A DNA stretch of 23,133 nucleotides from JBFIHZ01 sp041601535 (GCA_041601535.1 JBFIHZ010000020.1:1-23133); one strand, 5' to 3'. Counted from the stretch's first letter, positions 16,630-23,133 are shown. Notes: generated by a model from the letters alone, not told the origin. Program-made: numbers and translations.

Positions 16630-17869
16630 GTACGGCGACCACCGTGGCCGCTGGCTCACCGGTTTGCTGACCGGACGGGGCTCCGTTTTCATCGCCAGGC
16701 TCACCGCCAGCCGTTGATTCAGGCTCACCGGCTTCAGCAGCCGGTGTTTCGGGAGCCTGCATTTTGCTCAGCCTGGCCTGCAGGTAACGATTTTCCGGGT
16801 CCAGAGCGATCACCTGCTGCAGGTAAGCCAGGCGGTCGCCATCCGCAGCAGGCAGTGGCAGACGGCCGCCCGGGTATCCGGCAAACAACCCGTCAGGCGT
16901 AATTTCCAGATAACCCATATGCCCGCCATAGGCGGCAGATATCCCGGTGTCAATCTGGATCACCTTGCCATCGTATTGCGGCCAGATCACGCCGCTGGTC
17001 GGCGTGTGCCCGATCACCACACGCTGCGCACCATGCTGGCCGAGTATGGCCTGGACCGTTTCTTCTGTGGCCAGCGGCTGCTGGCCGGACATACCGCGGT
17101 ACCACAACGGGCCGAACTCATCTTCCAGGATACCGGGCTGCGCAGGATCATAGTTTTGCAGCGCGTTATGCACTTTATCCGTCAGCGACTCAAGGCTGTT
17201 CTGGCAATAAAAGCCGCTGATGCCGGCGTGCAGAAAAACACTGTCGTTGATCTGAATGGCAACCTTTCTTTGCAAGGCCCATTCGGCAAATTCCCCGTCA
17301 GCGTTCCAGGCCGGATCCCAGGCCTGCCGGTGCTCCACCCAGCCCAGCGGGTGCTCGGCATCCCACTGAGCACGAAAATCTTCCGGCAGCTTGGCAAAGG
17401 CCTGCGGATCGCGGGCCTCGAGGTCCTGCATGACCAGGGCAAAATAGCGGTCACGCAAAGCCGCCGAATTGCGATTGGCGAAGGCGGCGAATTCTTCATC
17501 GGTGACATAACGCAGGTCACCGTATACATTCATCGCTTCGTGATTGCCCATCAGGCTGTGAACCTGGCCGCCTTTTTTACGCGCCTGTTTTTCCAGTTTG
17601 CGCAAATGTTCGATAATCCGGACCGTATCCGGACCGCGGTCCGGTATGTCGCCGGTTTGCACCAGGTGGGTTTCACCCCCTGCCCATTTGCCGCGAGAAT
17701 CCACCACGCCTGCAGCCTGCAGTACCGCCAGGTAATTCTCGTAATCCCCATGAATATCACCCACCGCTACCACGCGCTGCACGTCCACCCAATGGTAGTC
17801 GTCCAGCTGCCTGGCTGAAGCGCAGGCTGACTGGCTGACGATCAACAATAGCAACACCAGGTATTTCAT
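16607..17869 (-). CDS. Exported PPP-type metallophosphatase
   Basis: A 420-residue protein from the Met at 17869 (MKYLVLLLLIVSQSAC, a signal peptide, possibly a lipoprotein with Cys16 although the -3 residue is not ideal). An in-frame ATG at 17902 would add 11 residues before the signal. The phosphoesterase signatures are GDIHGD (residues 37-42), TGDIPDRGPD (from about 72), MGNHEA (about 108-112), LHAGI and IGHTPTSG, as in PPP Ser/Thr phosphatases and bis(5'-nucleosyl) tetraphosphatases. The tail after about residue 360 has a TPR-like stretch (LAYLQQVIALDPENRYLQARL) and a low-complexity Gly/Glu/Pro/Ala end. The substrate is unknown, and the periplasmic location is inferred. It converges with the CotH-like gene. 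Confidence 0.85.
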   Translation of the reverse strand: MKYLVLLLLIVSQSACASARQLDDYHWVDVQRVVAVGDIHGDYENYLAVLQAAGVVDSRGKWAGGETHLVQTGDIPDRGPDTVRIIEHLRKLEKQARKKGGQVHSLMGNHEAMNVYGDLRYVTDEEFAAFANRNSAALRDRYFALVMQDLEARDPQAFAKLPEDFRAQWDAEHPLGWVEHRQAWDPAWNADGEFAEWALQRKVAIQINDSVFLHAGISGFYCQNSLESLTDKVHNALQNYDPAQPGILEDEFGPLWYRGMSGQQPLATEETVQAILGQHGAQRVVIGHTPTSGVIWPQYDGKVIQIDTGISAAYGGHMGYLEITPDGLFAGYPGGRLPLPAADGDRLAYLQQVIALDPENRYLQARLSKMQAPETPAAEAGEPESTAGGEPGDENGAPSGQQTGEPAATVVAVPTCGISQ

Positions 17870-18055
17870 AGGTTTCTCCAGCAAGGTCTGCCAGCAAAGC
17901 ATAGCGGGTTTTTATGCGTGTTTCGATGCATGCAGTGACAAGTCCGGATAATTTGACCAACGCACAGCCGAACCATTCCATGCAGCATTACTATTGAACT
18001 TTTCGTCCCTGGATGTTTCTATCAAGTGCATAGAATCGATACCATAGGTCAGGCG

Positions 18056-18076
18056 GTTGTGCCCATACGGCACAAC
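18056..18076 (+). promoter_or_regulatory. Perfect 8-bp hairpin before the 18110 gene
   Basis: GTTGTGCC, then CATAC, then GGCACAAC. The arms are exact complements and the hairpin ends 33 nt before the ATG at 18110. There is no T-run after it, so it is not a terminator. It could be an operator or an mRNA leader element. Confidence 0.5.
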
Positions 18077-18109
18077 ATCACATCTGACCCGAATTATCCT
18101 GGAGAAAAC

Positions 18110-18526
18110 ATGAAAAATTCCCTTCGATGGATCGCCCTTTCCGCCTTACTGACCGGTGCTGCGCCACTGGCGGCGGAAGATGCGGAAAAAGGCGTGGTTG
18201 TTACGTCAGAAGATTTATCACAACGCTGCATCATGGCGCTGGTGGTGACCGCGGTGGATGGCACTGAGGTAGATGACACCGATGCGTCCGGCCGTTTCGA
18301 GTTCGAACCTGGTGTGCACAGCATCTCAGGCTACGCAGGCGGCGACCCCAGCCAGTGCGAGACCTTTGCGGCAGAGGGAGGTGTGGCATTGGCGGAAGGG
18401 CAGCGTATTGGTGAAAGCACGCTGAAACTGGACGTCGAAGCCGGCAAGGAATACTACCTGGGTGTAGATACCCGCTCCAAGGACCAAAGCCGCTGGAAAA
18501 TCGTGGCCTGGAAAATCAATCACTGA
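18110..18526 (+). CDS. Small secreted protein of unknown function
   Basis: A 138-residue protein starting at the ATG at 18110; GGAG at 18101 lies 5 nt before it and favours this over the in-frame codon at 18026. Residues 1 to about 22 form a signal peptide (LRWIALSALLTGAAPLAA, cut before EDAEKG). The mature part is acidic, with strand-like segments and two Cys (DLSQRCIMALVV and PSQCETFAAEGG) that may form a disulfide. The stretch GKEYYLGVDTRSKDQSRWKIVAW is reminiscent of small beta-sandwich periplasmic proteins. I do not recognise the family. Confidence 0.75.
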   Translation: MKNSLRWIALSALLTGAAPLAAEDAEKGVVVTSEDLSQRCIMALVVTAVDGTEVDDTDASGRFEFEPGVHSISGYAGGDPSQCETFAAEGGVALAEGQRIGESTLKLDVEAGKEYYLGVDTRSKDQSRWKIVAWKINH

Positions 18527-18543
18527 TAATCGCTGAACCCAGC

Positions 18544-18567
18544 CCGGGCCTGCAGCGACAGGCCCGG
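18544..18567 (+). terminator. GC-rich hairpin after the 18110 gene
   Basis: CCGGGCCTG, then CAGCGA, then CAGGCCCGG: a perfect 9-bp stem beginning 17 nt after the stop. No T-run follows, so it would be an imperfect intrinsic terminator or an mRNA 3'-end stabiliser. Confidence 0.5.
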
Positions 18568-18569
18568 CG

Positions 18570-18914
18570 GTGGTTCCCGAGCGGCATTTACTGGCTGGTC
18601 CAGCGGTGACGAACGGTATGCCCCAGCCGACGAACGGTTAATTTATTATTAACCGTACGTGGCCGTATTGCGATATACTGGCCACACTGTGTTATCGGCG
18701 CAGTAAATGGAAAGGGGGCCAGCCCAACCGGATGGTAATAAAATTCCGGTCAGAGCGGCTACAACAAACGGATTTGTTATCAATGCTTCGGGTGCGTGCC
18801 ACATTTCAGGCAGTAGCCCGTGACGGTATTCATGGTCAATACCTGACGCAGACTCCCCTCATGGATTGAACTTCAGCCTGTTGCCGTTCGAATTCCAAGG
18901 GGAGATTGGAAACA
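18570..18914. other. 345-nt gene-free region with hairpins and direct repeats
   Basis: No credible gene was found. Visible signals, in order: a 10-bp direct repeat GACGAACGGT at 18608-18617 and 18629-18638 (21-bp period); an inverted repeat overlapping its second copy; a -10-like TATACT at 18674-18679 bracketed by GTGGCC and GGCCAC; a stem ACCGGA (18727-18732) with TCCGGT (18745-18750); and a stem AACAAA (18763-18768) with TTTGTT (18773-18778). The distance to the next gene suggests a leader of about 230 nt. I could not match it to a known riboswitch. Confidence 0.55.
18634..18656 (+). promoter_or_regulatory. Inverted repeat, candidate operator
   Basis: ACGGTTAAT, then TTATT, then ATTAACCGT: perfect 9-bp arms. 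It lies about where a -35 would be for the TATACT at 18674 and overlaps the second GACGAACGGT repeat. That arrangement suits a protein-binding site controlling the pseudopilin promoter, although this is inference. Confidence 0.45.
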
Positions 18915-19367
18915 ATGCGTCATCCAAACAGATTTACTCAGCGCGGCATCACCATACTGGAGATCCTGATCGCCCTCGGCGTTCTGGTTGTTATTCTGTC
19001 TTTCGCCACGCCTTCCTTGAGCAACGCTACCGCCAAGGCAGAACTGAAAGCGGCGGTGGAAAATATGGAATACTCCATCCACATCGCACGCAGCGCAGCC
19101 CGGCAGATGAACACCGACGTTATCATGCATTTTGATAACGACCGAAAAAGCCGCAATCACTCGATCTGGTATACCATTCCGGCACGGCAATCGGCAGACA
19201 ATGGAGAGGTGATGTTACAGCCTTACCAGTTTTCCGAATCCATCCGCCTGGTCACCAATGAAACCAAGGTGCGGTTTGATTTTCGCGGCGCGGTGGAAAC
19301 ACCGGTGCAGTTGGTGCTGGTAGCACAGCAGGATGCAGACGTCACGCAGAGACTGCTGATCCAATAA
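18915..19367 (+). CDS. GspH/FimT-type pseudopilin (orphan)
   Basis: A 150-residue prepilin-like protein starting at the ATG at 18915; GGGGAG at about 18899-18904 supports this over the TTG at 18906. The N-terminus has the type-IV prepilin motif: a basic leader RHPNRFTQRG, cleavage after Gly, then ITILEILIALGVLVVILSFA with Glu at +5. The rest (TPSLSNATAKAELKAAVENMEYSIHIARSAARQMNTDV...) is the GspH/FimT minor pseudopilin plan: a long helix, then a strand-rich domain with FDFRGAVETP. Such proteins sit in the inner membrane and prime pilus or type II secretion fibres. No other pilus or secretion gene is near, and the long leader region is upstream. Confidence 0.8.
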   Translation: MRHPNRFTQRGITILEILIALGVLVVILSFATPSLSNATAKAELKAAVENMEYSIHIARSAARQMNTDVIMHFDNDRKSRNHSIWYTIPARQSADNGEVMLQPYQFSESIRLVTNETKVRFDFRGAVETPVQLVLVAQQDADVTQRLLIQ

Positions 19368-19393
19368 TCCTTACGGGTATCCCGCCCACCCCA

Positions 19394-20056
19394 TCACGCG
19401 GTGGCGGGCCGGAGTTCCCTGAGTTTCAACTCCAGGTAATCGAGCAACTGCTGTTTGTTGTCTTCACGCGCATGCATGAAATGGCTGATGGCCATTCCTT
19501 CCATCAATTGCTGCGTCAGATTCAGCGCCAGATCAAAAGCCTGCGGGTCGGACTGCCATTCCGGAAACAATTCTCGGGCGGTGTTATACCATTCCCGGTC
19601 AAAAGCCAGCTGGGCAGGATGCAAGATCTCGCGTAAAGCCGGATCGGTTCGTGCCGCCACGGAAAGTTCAATAAAGGCGACGTAAATCGGATGATTTACG
19701 TGGGCCCAGTACGCTTCAACCGCCAGCCGCACCATGTCGGCACCAGCAGGAATGGTCCTGATGGACCGGCGGAAGGCCTGCAGGCGTTTCTGATGCAGGT
19801 AGTCCACCACCGCCCGAATGATATCCATCTTGGACGGAAAGTGATGCAGGGTGGCCCCCCTGGACAAGCCCGCTTTTTCCGCGATCTTCATGGTCGTGGT
19901 TTTCGAATAACTTGAGTCGACGATACAGCTGATCGCAGCCCTGATTATCTGTTCCCGCGTGGCGGCGCTTTTGCGCGCCTGCCAGCCGGTTTCCCCTGGC
20001 CCACTGGGACCCTGATCGCGCGTTGCGCTTTCCTTGCGTGGTTTGTTGTTATTCAT
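19394..20056 (-). CDS. TetR-family transcriptional regulator
   Basis: A 220-residue repressor. A basic, Gly/Ser-rich N-terminal tail of about 25 residues precedes the helix-turn-helix: TREQIIRAAISCIVDSSYSK (helix 1), then TTTMKIAEKAGLSRGATLHHFPSKMDIIRAVVDYL, the typical TetR DNA-binding turn with LHHFPSK. The ligand-binding C-terminal part is all helical. It ends TATA after a charged helix. It is divergent from the SDR gene (174 nt between starts), the usual regulator-target arrangement, so it probably controls the SDR. The ligand is unknown. Confidence 0.93.
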   Translation of the reverse strand: MNNNKPRKESATRDQGPSGPGETGWQARKSAATREQIIRAAISCIVDSSYSKTTTMKIAEKAGLSRGATLHHFPSKMDIIRAVVDYLHQKRLQAFRRSIRTIPAGADMVRLAVEAYWAHVNHPIYVAFIELSVAARTDPALREILHPAQLAFDREWYNTARELFPEWQSDPQAFDLALNLTQQLMEGMAISHFMHAREDNKQQLLDYLELKLRELRPATA

Positions 20057-20170
20057 CGTCCGGCTTCGTTTGGGAATCGGGGCCTGGGCTGCCGGGGTTC
20101 CGGTCGGTGCCCCGCATCAGCATGAACTGACAGTCTAACCCATTTGAAGGAGAAAAAGTCAGAGTTGATT

Positions 20171-20194
20171 GTAACAGTCAGATGTGCTTGTTAC
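20171..20194 (+). promoter_or_regulatory. Inverted repeat between TetR and SDR, candidate operator
   Basis: GTAACA at 20171-20176 and TGTTAC at 20189-20194 form 6-bp arms with 12 nt between. It lies 37 nt before the SDR start, in the divergent region, where a TetR operator would be expected. There is no direct evidence. Confidence 0.4.
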
Positions 20195-20230
20195 GATGAC
20201 TTTGCCCGCATTCAGCGACGGAGTGAAACG

Positions 20231-20998
20231 ATGGCAAGAGTAAGTGGAAAAATAGCCCTGGTTACCGGTGCGGCCTCGGGCCTGGGAGCAGCCGATGCAC
20301 AACGCCTGTCAGAAGAAGGGGCTGTGGTTATCCTGACAGACATTGATGAGAAGGGTCAAACCCTGGCCGAGAAAATCCACGCCGCAACCGGTCAGCCCAC
20401 CCGCTTTTATCACCATGATGTCAGCGATGCCGGACGCTGGGAAGAAATCATCAAGGCCATCGAAACGGAATTCGGCGGGCTCGACGTGCTGGTCAACAAT
20501 GCCGGCATCGCCATCGTGGCCTCACCGGAGGAAACCACGCTGGAGCAATTCCGCCTGACCCAGGCCATCATGAGCGAAGGCGTTTTCCTGGGATGCAAGA
20601 CCGCCATTCCGGCCATGAAACGGCGCGGGGGCGGCTCCATCATCAATATGTCATCGGTGGCTTCGCACCTGGGCTACCCGGTCTATTTTGCCTATTCGGC
20701 CGCCAAGGGCGCGGTGCGCAGCATGACCAAATCGCTGGCCGTGCACTGCCAGATGAATGGCTACAACATCCGTTGCAATTCAATCCATGCAGGCGCCATA
20801 GATACACCCATGGTGCGCAATTCTTTTGCCCAGTTGGGCCTGGAAGCCCCTGACCCCGACCGGCCTGATCCGGCAAACCCGGTGGGTATAGGCCGGCCGC
20901 AGGATGTGGCCAACCTGGTGCTGTACCTGGCCAGTGATGAATCGCGCTTTATGAACGGCGCAGAACTCATGCTGGATAATGCCCTCAGCGTCCAGTAG
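20231..20998 (+). CDS. Short-chain dehydrogenase/reductase, NAD type
   Basis: A 255-residue classical SDR; the ATG at 20231 follows a GGAG and gives the usual SDR N-terminus (MARVSGKIALVTGAASGLG). A 29-residue N-terminal extension from 20144 is unlikely. Motifs: TGAASGLG (residues 12-19); Asp37 in ILTDID, favouring NAD(H); NNAG (residues 89-92); and catalytic Ser142, Tyr155 and Lys159 (FAYSAAKGA). The C-terminal region matches the 3-hydroxysteroid, cyclopentanol or alcohol dehydrogenase-like groups of SDRs. The exact substrate cannot be read from sequence. A steroid, terpenoid or alcohol is plausible because a ferredoxin/reductase pair lies next to it. Confidence 0.92.
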   Translation: MARVSGKIALVTGAASGLGAADAQRLSEEGAVVILTDIDEKGQTLAEKIHAATGQPTRFYHHDVSDAGRWEEIIKAIETEFGGLDVLVNNAGIAIVASPEETTLEQFRLTQAIMSEGVFLGCKTAIPAMKRRGGGSIINMSSVASHLGYPVYFAYSAAKGAVRSMTKSLAVHCQMNGYNIRCNSIHAGAIDTPMVRNSFAQLGLEAPDPDRPDPANPVGIGRPQDVANLVLYLASDESRFMNGAELMLDNALSVQ

Positions 20999-21036
20999 CT
21001 CCGCAGCAAATGCTGCGCCGATAACAGGGCGTTGTT

Positions 21037-21351
21037 TTATTCTTCCGGTGCCAGCGTGACCGTCAGGCCATCGTGTTTGTCCAGCAATTCAAGCTGACAA
21101 CTCAGGCGTGAATTGGGCTTGAAATAATCGAGAAACTCGAGCAATTCTTCTTCGTCCATTTCGCGCTGGGGAAACTGTTCGGCCCAGTCACCTTCGAGGA
21201 ACACATGGCAGGTGGCGCAGGAGCACATGCCACCACAGATGGCGGATACACCCCAGTCAAATTCCCGCAAAACTTCCATCAGGCGATCGTTAGGATGCGC
21301 CTCTATCTTGTGCGTCTGGTTATCGCGGTCTGTCACATTAATCGTAATCAA
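21037..21351 (-). CDS. [2Fe-2S] ferredoxin (adrenodoxin/putidaredoxin type)
   Basis: A 104-residue ferredoxin with cluster ligands Cys39, Cys45, Cys48 (ICGGMCSCATCHV, the Cys-x5-Cys-x2-Cys pattern) and Cys85 (RLSCQLEL). Cys43 is an extra, non-ligand Cys. The segment EEELLEFLDYFKPNSRLSC is typical of putidaredoxin-like proteins, which pass single electrons to cytochrome P450 or other oxygenases. Its ATG overlaps the reductase stop by 4 nt (ATGA), so the two are translated together. No P450 or Rieske oxygenase is in the window. Confidence 0.95.
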   Translation of the reverse strand: MITINVTDRDNQTHKIEAHPNDRLMEVLREFDWGVSAICGGMCSCATCHVFLEGDWAEQFPQREMDEEELLEFLDYFKPNSRLSCQLELLDKHDGLTVTLAPEE

Positions 21352-22568
21352 AGCAATTCCTTAAGGTTGAAATGTTCATCTGCTAGTTGTTGCGGGGTAA
21401 CCGCACTGGCATGGGCAATCAGCTGACGCCCCACCATGTAATCTCGCGGTGAATTGATGGATTGCACACCATTGAGGCGCTGTCCCTGGATACTGAAAAC
21501 ACTCATGCCACCGGTTTCGGAATTGGGGCGTTCAACCCACTGATCGCCTTCGCGCGGTATTCCAGCCATTTGCAAGCGGCTGTCATATTGTTCCGACCAG
21601 AACCATGGCACATCCACGTACTGATCATCCTTGCCGAGGATGGCGGCGGCGACAATTTTTCCCTGGCTTACGGCATTTTGCACCGACTCCAGAACATGCC
21701 AGCCGTCCAGCACGGGATGCTGCAATTCCGTGACGTCACCCGCGGCGTAAACATGCGCCAGATTGCTGCGGCACTGCGCATCCACCCGCACACCCCGCTG
21801 CACTTCAATACCCGATCCGTCCAGCCAGCGCAGGTCCGGACGTACTCCCACGCCCACCATGACCACGTCGGCGGCGATGGACTTCCCGCTGGCCAGCGTT
21901 ACCGCTTCAACGCGGTCCGTGCCGCTTAATTGATCTACCTTGCTGTTCATATGGAACAGGACGCCATTTTGTTCGTGTTGCCGGTGCAGAAACGATGCTA
22001 TGCCGGGCAGTGCAGAGCGTTTCATCACCTGGTCCAGGGCTTCGATCACGTGCACTTCGCAATCAAGGGCACGAGCAGCGGCCGCAACCTCCAGGCCGAT
22101 ATAGCCGCCACCAATGATGGCCAGCCGAGTGCCGCTGCGCAGCATGCCGGCCAGTTCCAACGCCTCGTCCACGGTGCGCAGGTAACACACACCGGGCAGG
22201 TCCGCACCGTTCACGGGCAAACGGTTAAGACGGCTGCCGGTGCAAATAACCAGATCGTTGTACTCAGCAAAACTGTCGTCATCGAACCGGACGCGCTGTT
22301 GGCCGGTATCCACCGCTACCGCACTCACCCCCAGCATCAGATCAATACTGTGTTGCTGGTAAAACTCCAGGTGACGCAGTTGGCAACGTTCAGCCGCCCA
22401 CTCTTTCTTGAGCACCTGTTTGGAAAGTGGCGGACGCTGATACGGCACATGAGGTTCTTTACCGACCAGCGATATTTCACCGTCGTAACCGCCCTGCCGT
22501 AAACTCATGGCTACCTGCACGCCGGCCTGACCCGCACCTACAATCAAAGTTTTCTGTGTCAAACCCAT
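21348..22568 (-). CDS. Ferredoxin reductase (putidaredoxin/rubredoxin reductase type)
   Basis: A 406-residue FAD and NAD(P)H flavoprotein that reduces the ferredoxin in the following gene. It has two Rossmann motifs: FAD-binding VGAGQAGVQVA (Gly11, Gly13, Gly16) and NAD(P)-binding IIGGGYIGLEVAAAAR. The segments PYQRPPLSKQVL, YAAGDVTELQHP and WFWSEQYDSRLQMAG are characteristic of the oxygenase-coupled reductases. AAGGA lies just before the ATG (about 22571-22575). It is the first gene of the pair and is divergent in orientation from the SDR. The partner oxygenase is not present. Confidence 0.95.
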   Translation of the reverse strand: MGLTQKTLIVGAGQAGVQVAMSLRQGGYDGEISLVGKEPHVPYQRPPLSKQVLKKEWAAERCQLRHLEFYQQHSIDLMLGVSAVAVDTGQQRVRFDDDSFAEYNDLVICTGSRLNRLPVNGADLPGVCYLRTVDEALELAGMLRSGTRLAIIGGGYIGLEVAAAARALDCEVHVIEALDQVMKRSALPGIASFLHRQHEQNGVLFHMNSKVDQLSGTDRVEAVTLASGKSIAADVVMVGVGVRPDLRWLDGSGIEVQRGVRVDAQCRSNLAHVYAAGDVTELQHPVLDGWHVLESVQNAVSQGKIVAAAILGKDDQYVDVPWFWSEQYDSRLQMAGIPREGDQWVERPNSETGGMSVFSIQGQRLNGVQSINSPRDYMVGRQLIAHASAVTPQQLADEHFNLKELL

Positions 22569-22577
22569 GTTTCCTTG

Positions 22578-22605
22578 AAAAATAAAAACCCGGCGAAACC
22601 GCTGG
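22578..22605 (-). terminator. Terminator-like hairpin plus T-run upstream of the reductase gene
   Basis: On the minus strand, CC-A-GCG, loop GTTT, CGC-C-GG is followed by TTTTTATTTTT (plus-strand 22578-22588). The stem is short, with one mismatch. It ends about 10 nt before the reductase ATG, with the ribosome site next to the T-run. It may end upstream transcription, including cofH, or act as an attenuator. Confidence 0.4.
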
Positions 22606-22666
22606 CCGCATTCTCACGGTCCACAGCAGTTCACCGAAGTACTTCCTGAGACGGCCCGGCACGCCG

Positions 22667-22686
22667 TTCGGTCAGCCCTGACCGAA
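22667..22686. promoter_or_regulatory. Perfect 8-bp inverted repeat, candidate operator
   Basis: TTCGGTCA-GCCC-TGACCGAA: exact 8-bp arms around 4 nt, with no T-run on either strand. It lies about 100 nt upstream of the reductase start and 160 nt after the cofH stop (both genes are on the minus strand). The size and symmetry suit a dimeric regulator such as a TetR or GntR type. Which regulator binds it is not known; the TetR gene nearby has no obvious copy in its own upstream region. Confidence 0.5.
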
Positions 22687-22824
22687 TGTGCGGCCTGCCG
22701 GCCTTGCAGTGCCAGCGCGTGCAGCCAAGTGGCGTAGTTTAGCCCAGAGGGCAGGAACAATTCACCCCCGTTGCGGACCGCAGCCGTACCCACAGCTTGA
22801 TCGATGATCCTGCAGTGAAAACGG

Positions 22825-22845
22825 CACAAAAAAACGCTAACCGCC
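22825..22845 (-). terminator. Weak terminator candidate after cofH
   Basis: A run of seven T residues on the minus strand (22828-22834) follows a GC-rich stretch just after the cofH stop. The stem is poor, so this is a weak call. Confidence 0.25.
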
Positions 22846-22847
22846 GG

Positions 22848-23133
22848 CTAAATGGCGCGTACAGCCAGCTCCGGCAATTCGGCCGGCACCTGCCGTGGCG
22901 TGCAGCGCTCATACAAAGTGGTGCGCTGATAAGGTTTCCGGCCACATTCTTCTATGGCTTTGCGCAGTATGGCCGGCTTCATCTCCTGGCCGTGAATGGC
23001 CCCGGCGGCGCGGGTAATGCTCTCGTTCATCAGTGTGCCGCCCAGGTCATTGGCACCGGCCTTGAGGCACAGCTGTGCGCCCTGCAGGCCCATCTTCACC
23101 CACGAGGTCTGGATGTTCGGGATGTGTTCCCCC
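22848..23133 (-). CDS. cofH: CofH/FbiC C-terminal end (F420 cofactor synthesis), partial
   Basis: The gene runs off the window at its 5' side; 94 codons and the stop are present. The readable sequence EHIPNIQTSWVKMGLQGAQ is followed by CLKAGANDLGGTLMNESIT and RAAGAIHGQEM, and the protein ends RKPYQRTTLYERCTPRQVPAELPELAVRAI. The ANDLGGTLMNESISRAAG-like block and the (R)TPxQRTTLY ending are marks of the C-terminal domain of CofH, the radical-SAM enzyme that joins the tyrosine-derived part to the flavin precursor to give FO, the chromophore of F420. It may be a separate CofH or the second half of a fused FbiC; this cannot be told here. The radical-SAM CxxxCxxC lies outside the window. Confidence 0.85.
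   Translation of the reverse strand, partial: GEHIPNIQTSWVKMGLQGAQLCLKAGANDLGGTLMNESITRAAGAIHGQEMKPAILRKAIEECGRKPYQRTTLYERCTPRQVPAELPELAVRAI

Noticed and set aside
18686..18914. c-di-GMP-I riboswitch
   Set aside because: The leader has stems, but I could not find the conserved CACGCA/GCAAACC and GGUAGC elements; left as an unassigned structured leader.

Overview
The window looks like a GC-rich gammaproteobacterial chromosome. The order rnf(B)CDGE-nth, the purE-purK pair, RNase T, and a D-2-hydroxyglutarate dehydrogenase gene divergent from serA are all arrangements known from that class. The species cannot be fixed from this sequence. I see no IS elements, phage genes, rRNA, tRNA or CRISPR. 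Most genes are full length and tightly packed.

Layout. (1) 1-4681: the distal part of an Rnf electron-transport operon (tail of rnfB, then rnfC, rnfD, rnfG, rnfE), translationally overlapped with nth (endonuclease III). (2) 4682-7674: a four-gene copper-RiPP cassette of the bufferin/oxazolin (HvfABC + DoxX) type. It encodes an exported Cys-rich precursor made of three 15-residue repeats with six EGKCG motifs, an MNIO (DUF692) maturase, a DUF2063 partner and a DoxX membrane protein. This is the most interesting system here. (3) 7727-12727: mixed housekeeping genes: an exported TraB/GumN-type protein, RNase T, an ArgD-like aminotransferase, purK and purE, and a small Trm112-like protein. (4) 12745-15478: a D-2-hydroxyglutarate dehydrogenase candidate divergent from serA; together they would recycle the 2-hydroxyglutarate made during serine synthesis.

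(5) 15526-18526: three exported proteins: a CotH-like (atypical kinase fold) protein converging on and overlapping an exported PPP-type phosphatase, then a small secreted protein of unknown function. (6) 18527-19367: a 388-nt region rich in hairpins and direct repeats, leading to an orphan GspH/FimT-type pseudopilin. (7) 19394-22568: a TetR regulator divergent from an NAD-type short-chain dehydrogenase, then a ferredoxin reductase and [2Fe-2S] ferredoxin pair of the kind that feeds P450 or other oxygenases. (8) 22848-23133: the C-terminus of CofH/FbiC, an F420-cofactor biosynthesis enzyme, cut by the window end.

Functionally the window combines energy and redox metabolism (Rnf, the ferredoxin system, possible F420) with core biosynthesis (purine, serine, arginine/lysine) and a probable copper-protection RiPP. 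Notable non-coding signals are a perfect 8-bp inverted repeat (22667-22686), a terminator-like hairpin just before the ferredoxin reductase start, and a perfect 8-bp hairpin before the 18110 gene. All product names are from reading the translated sequence; no database search was run.
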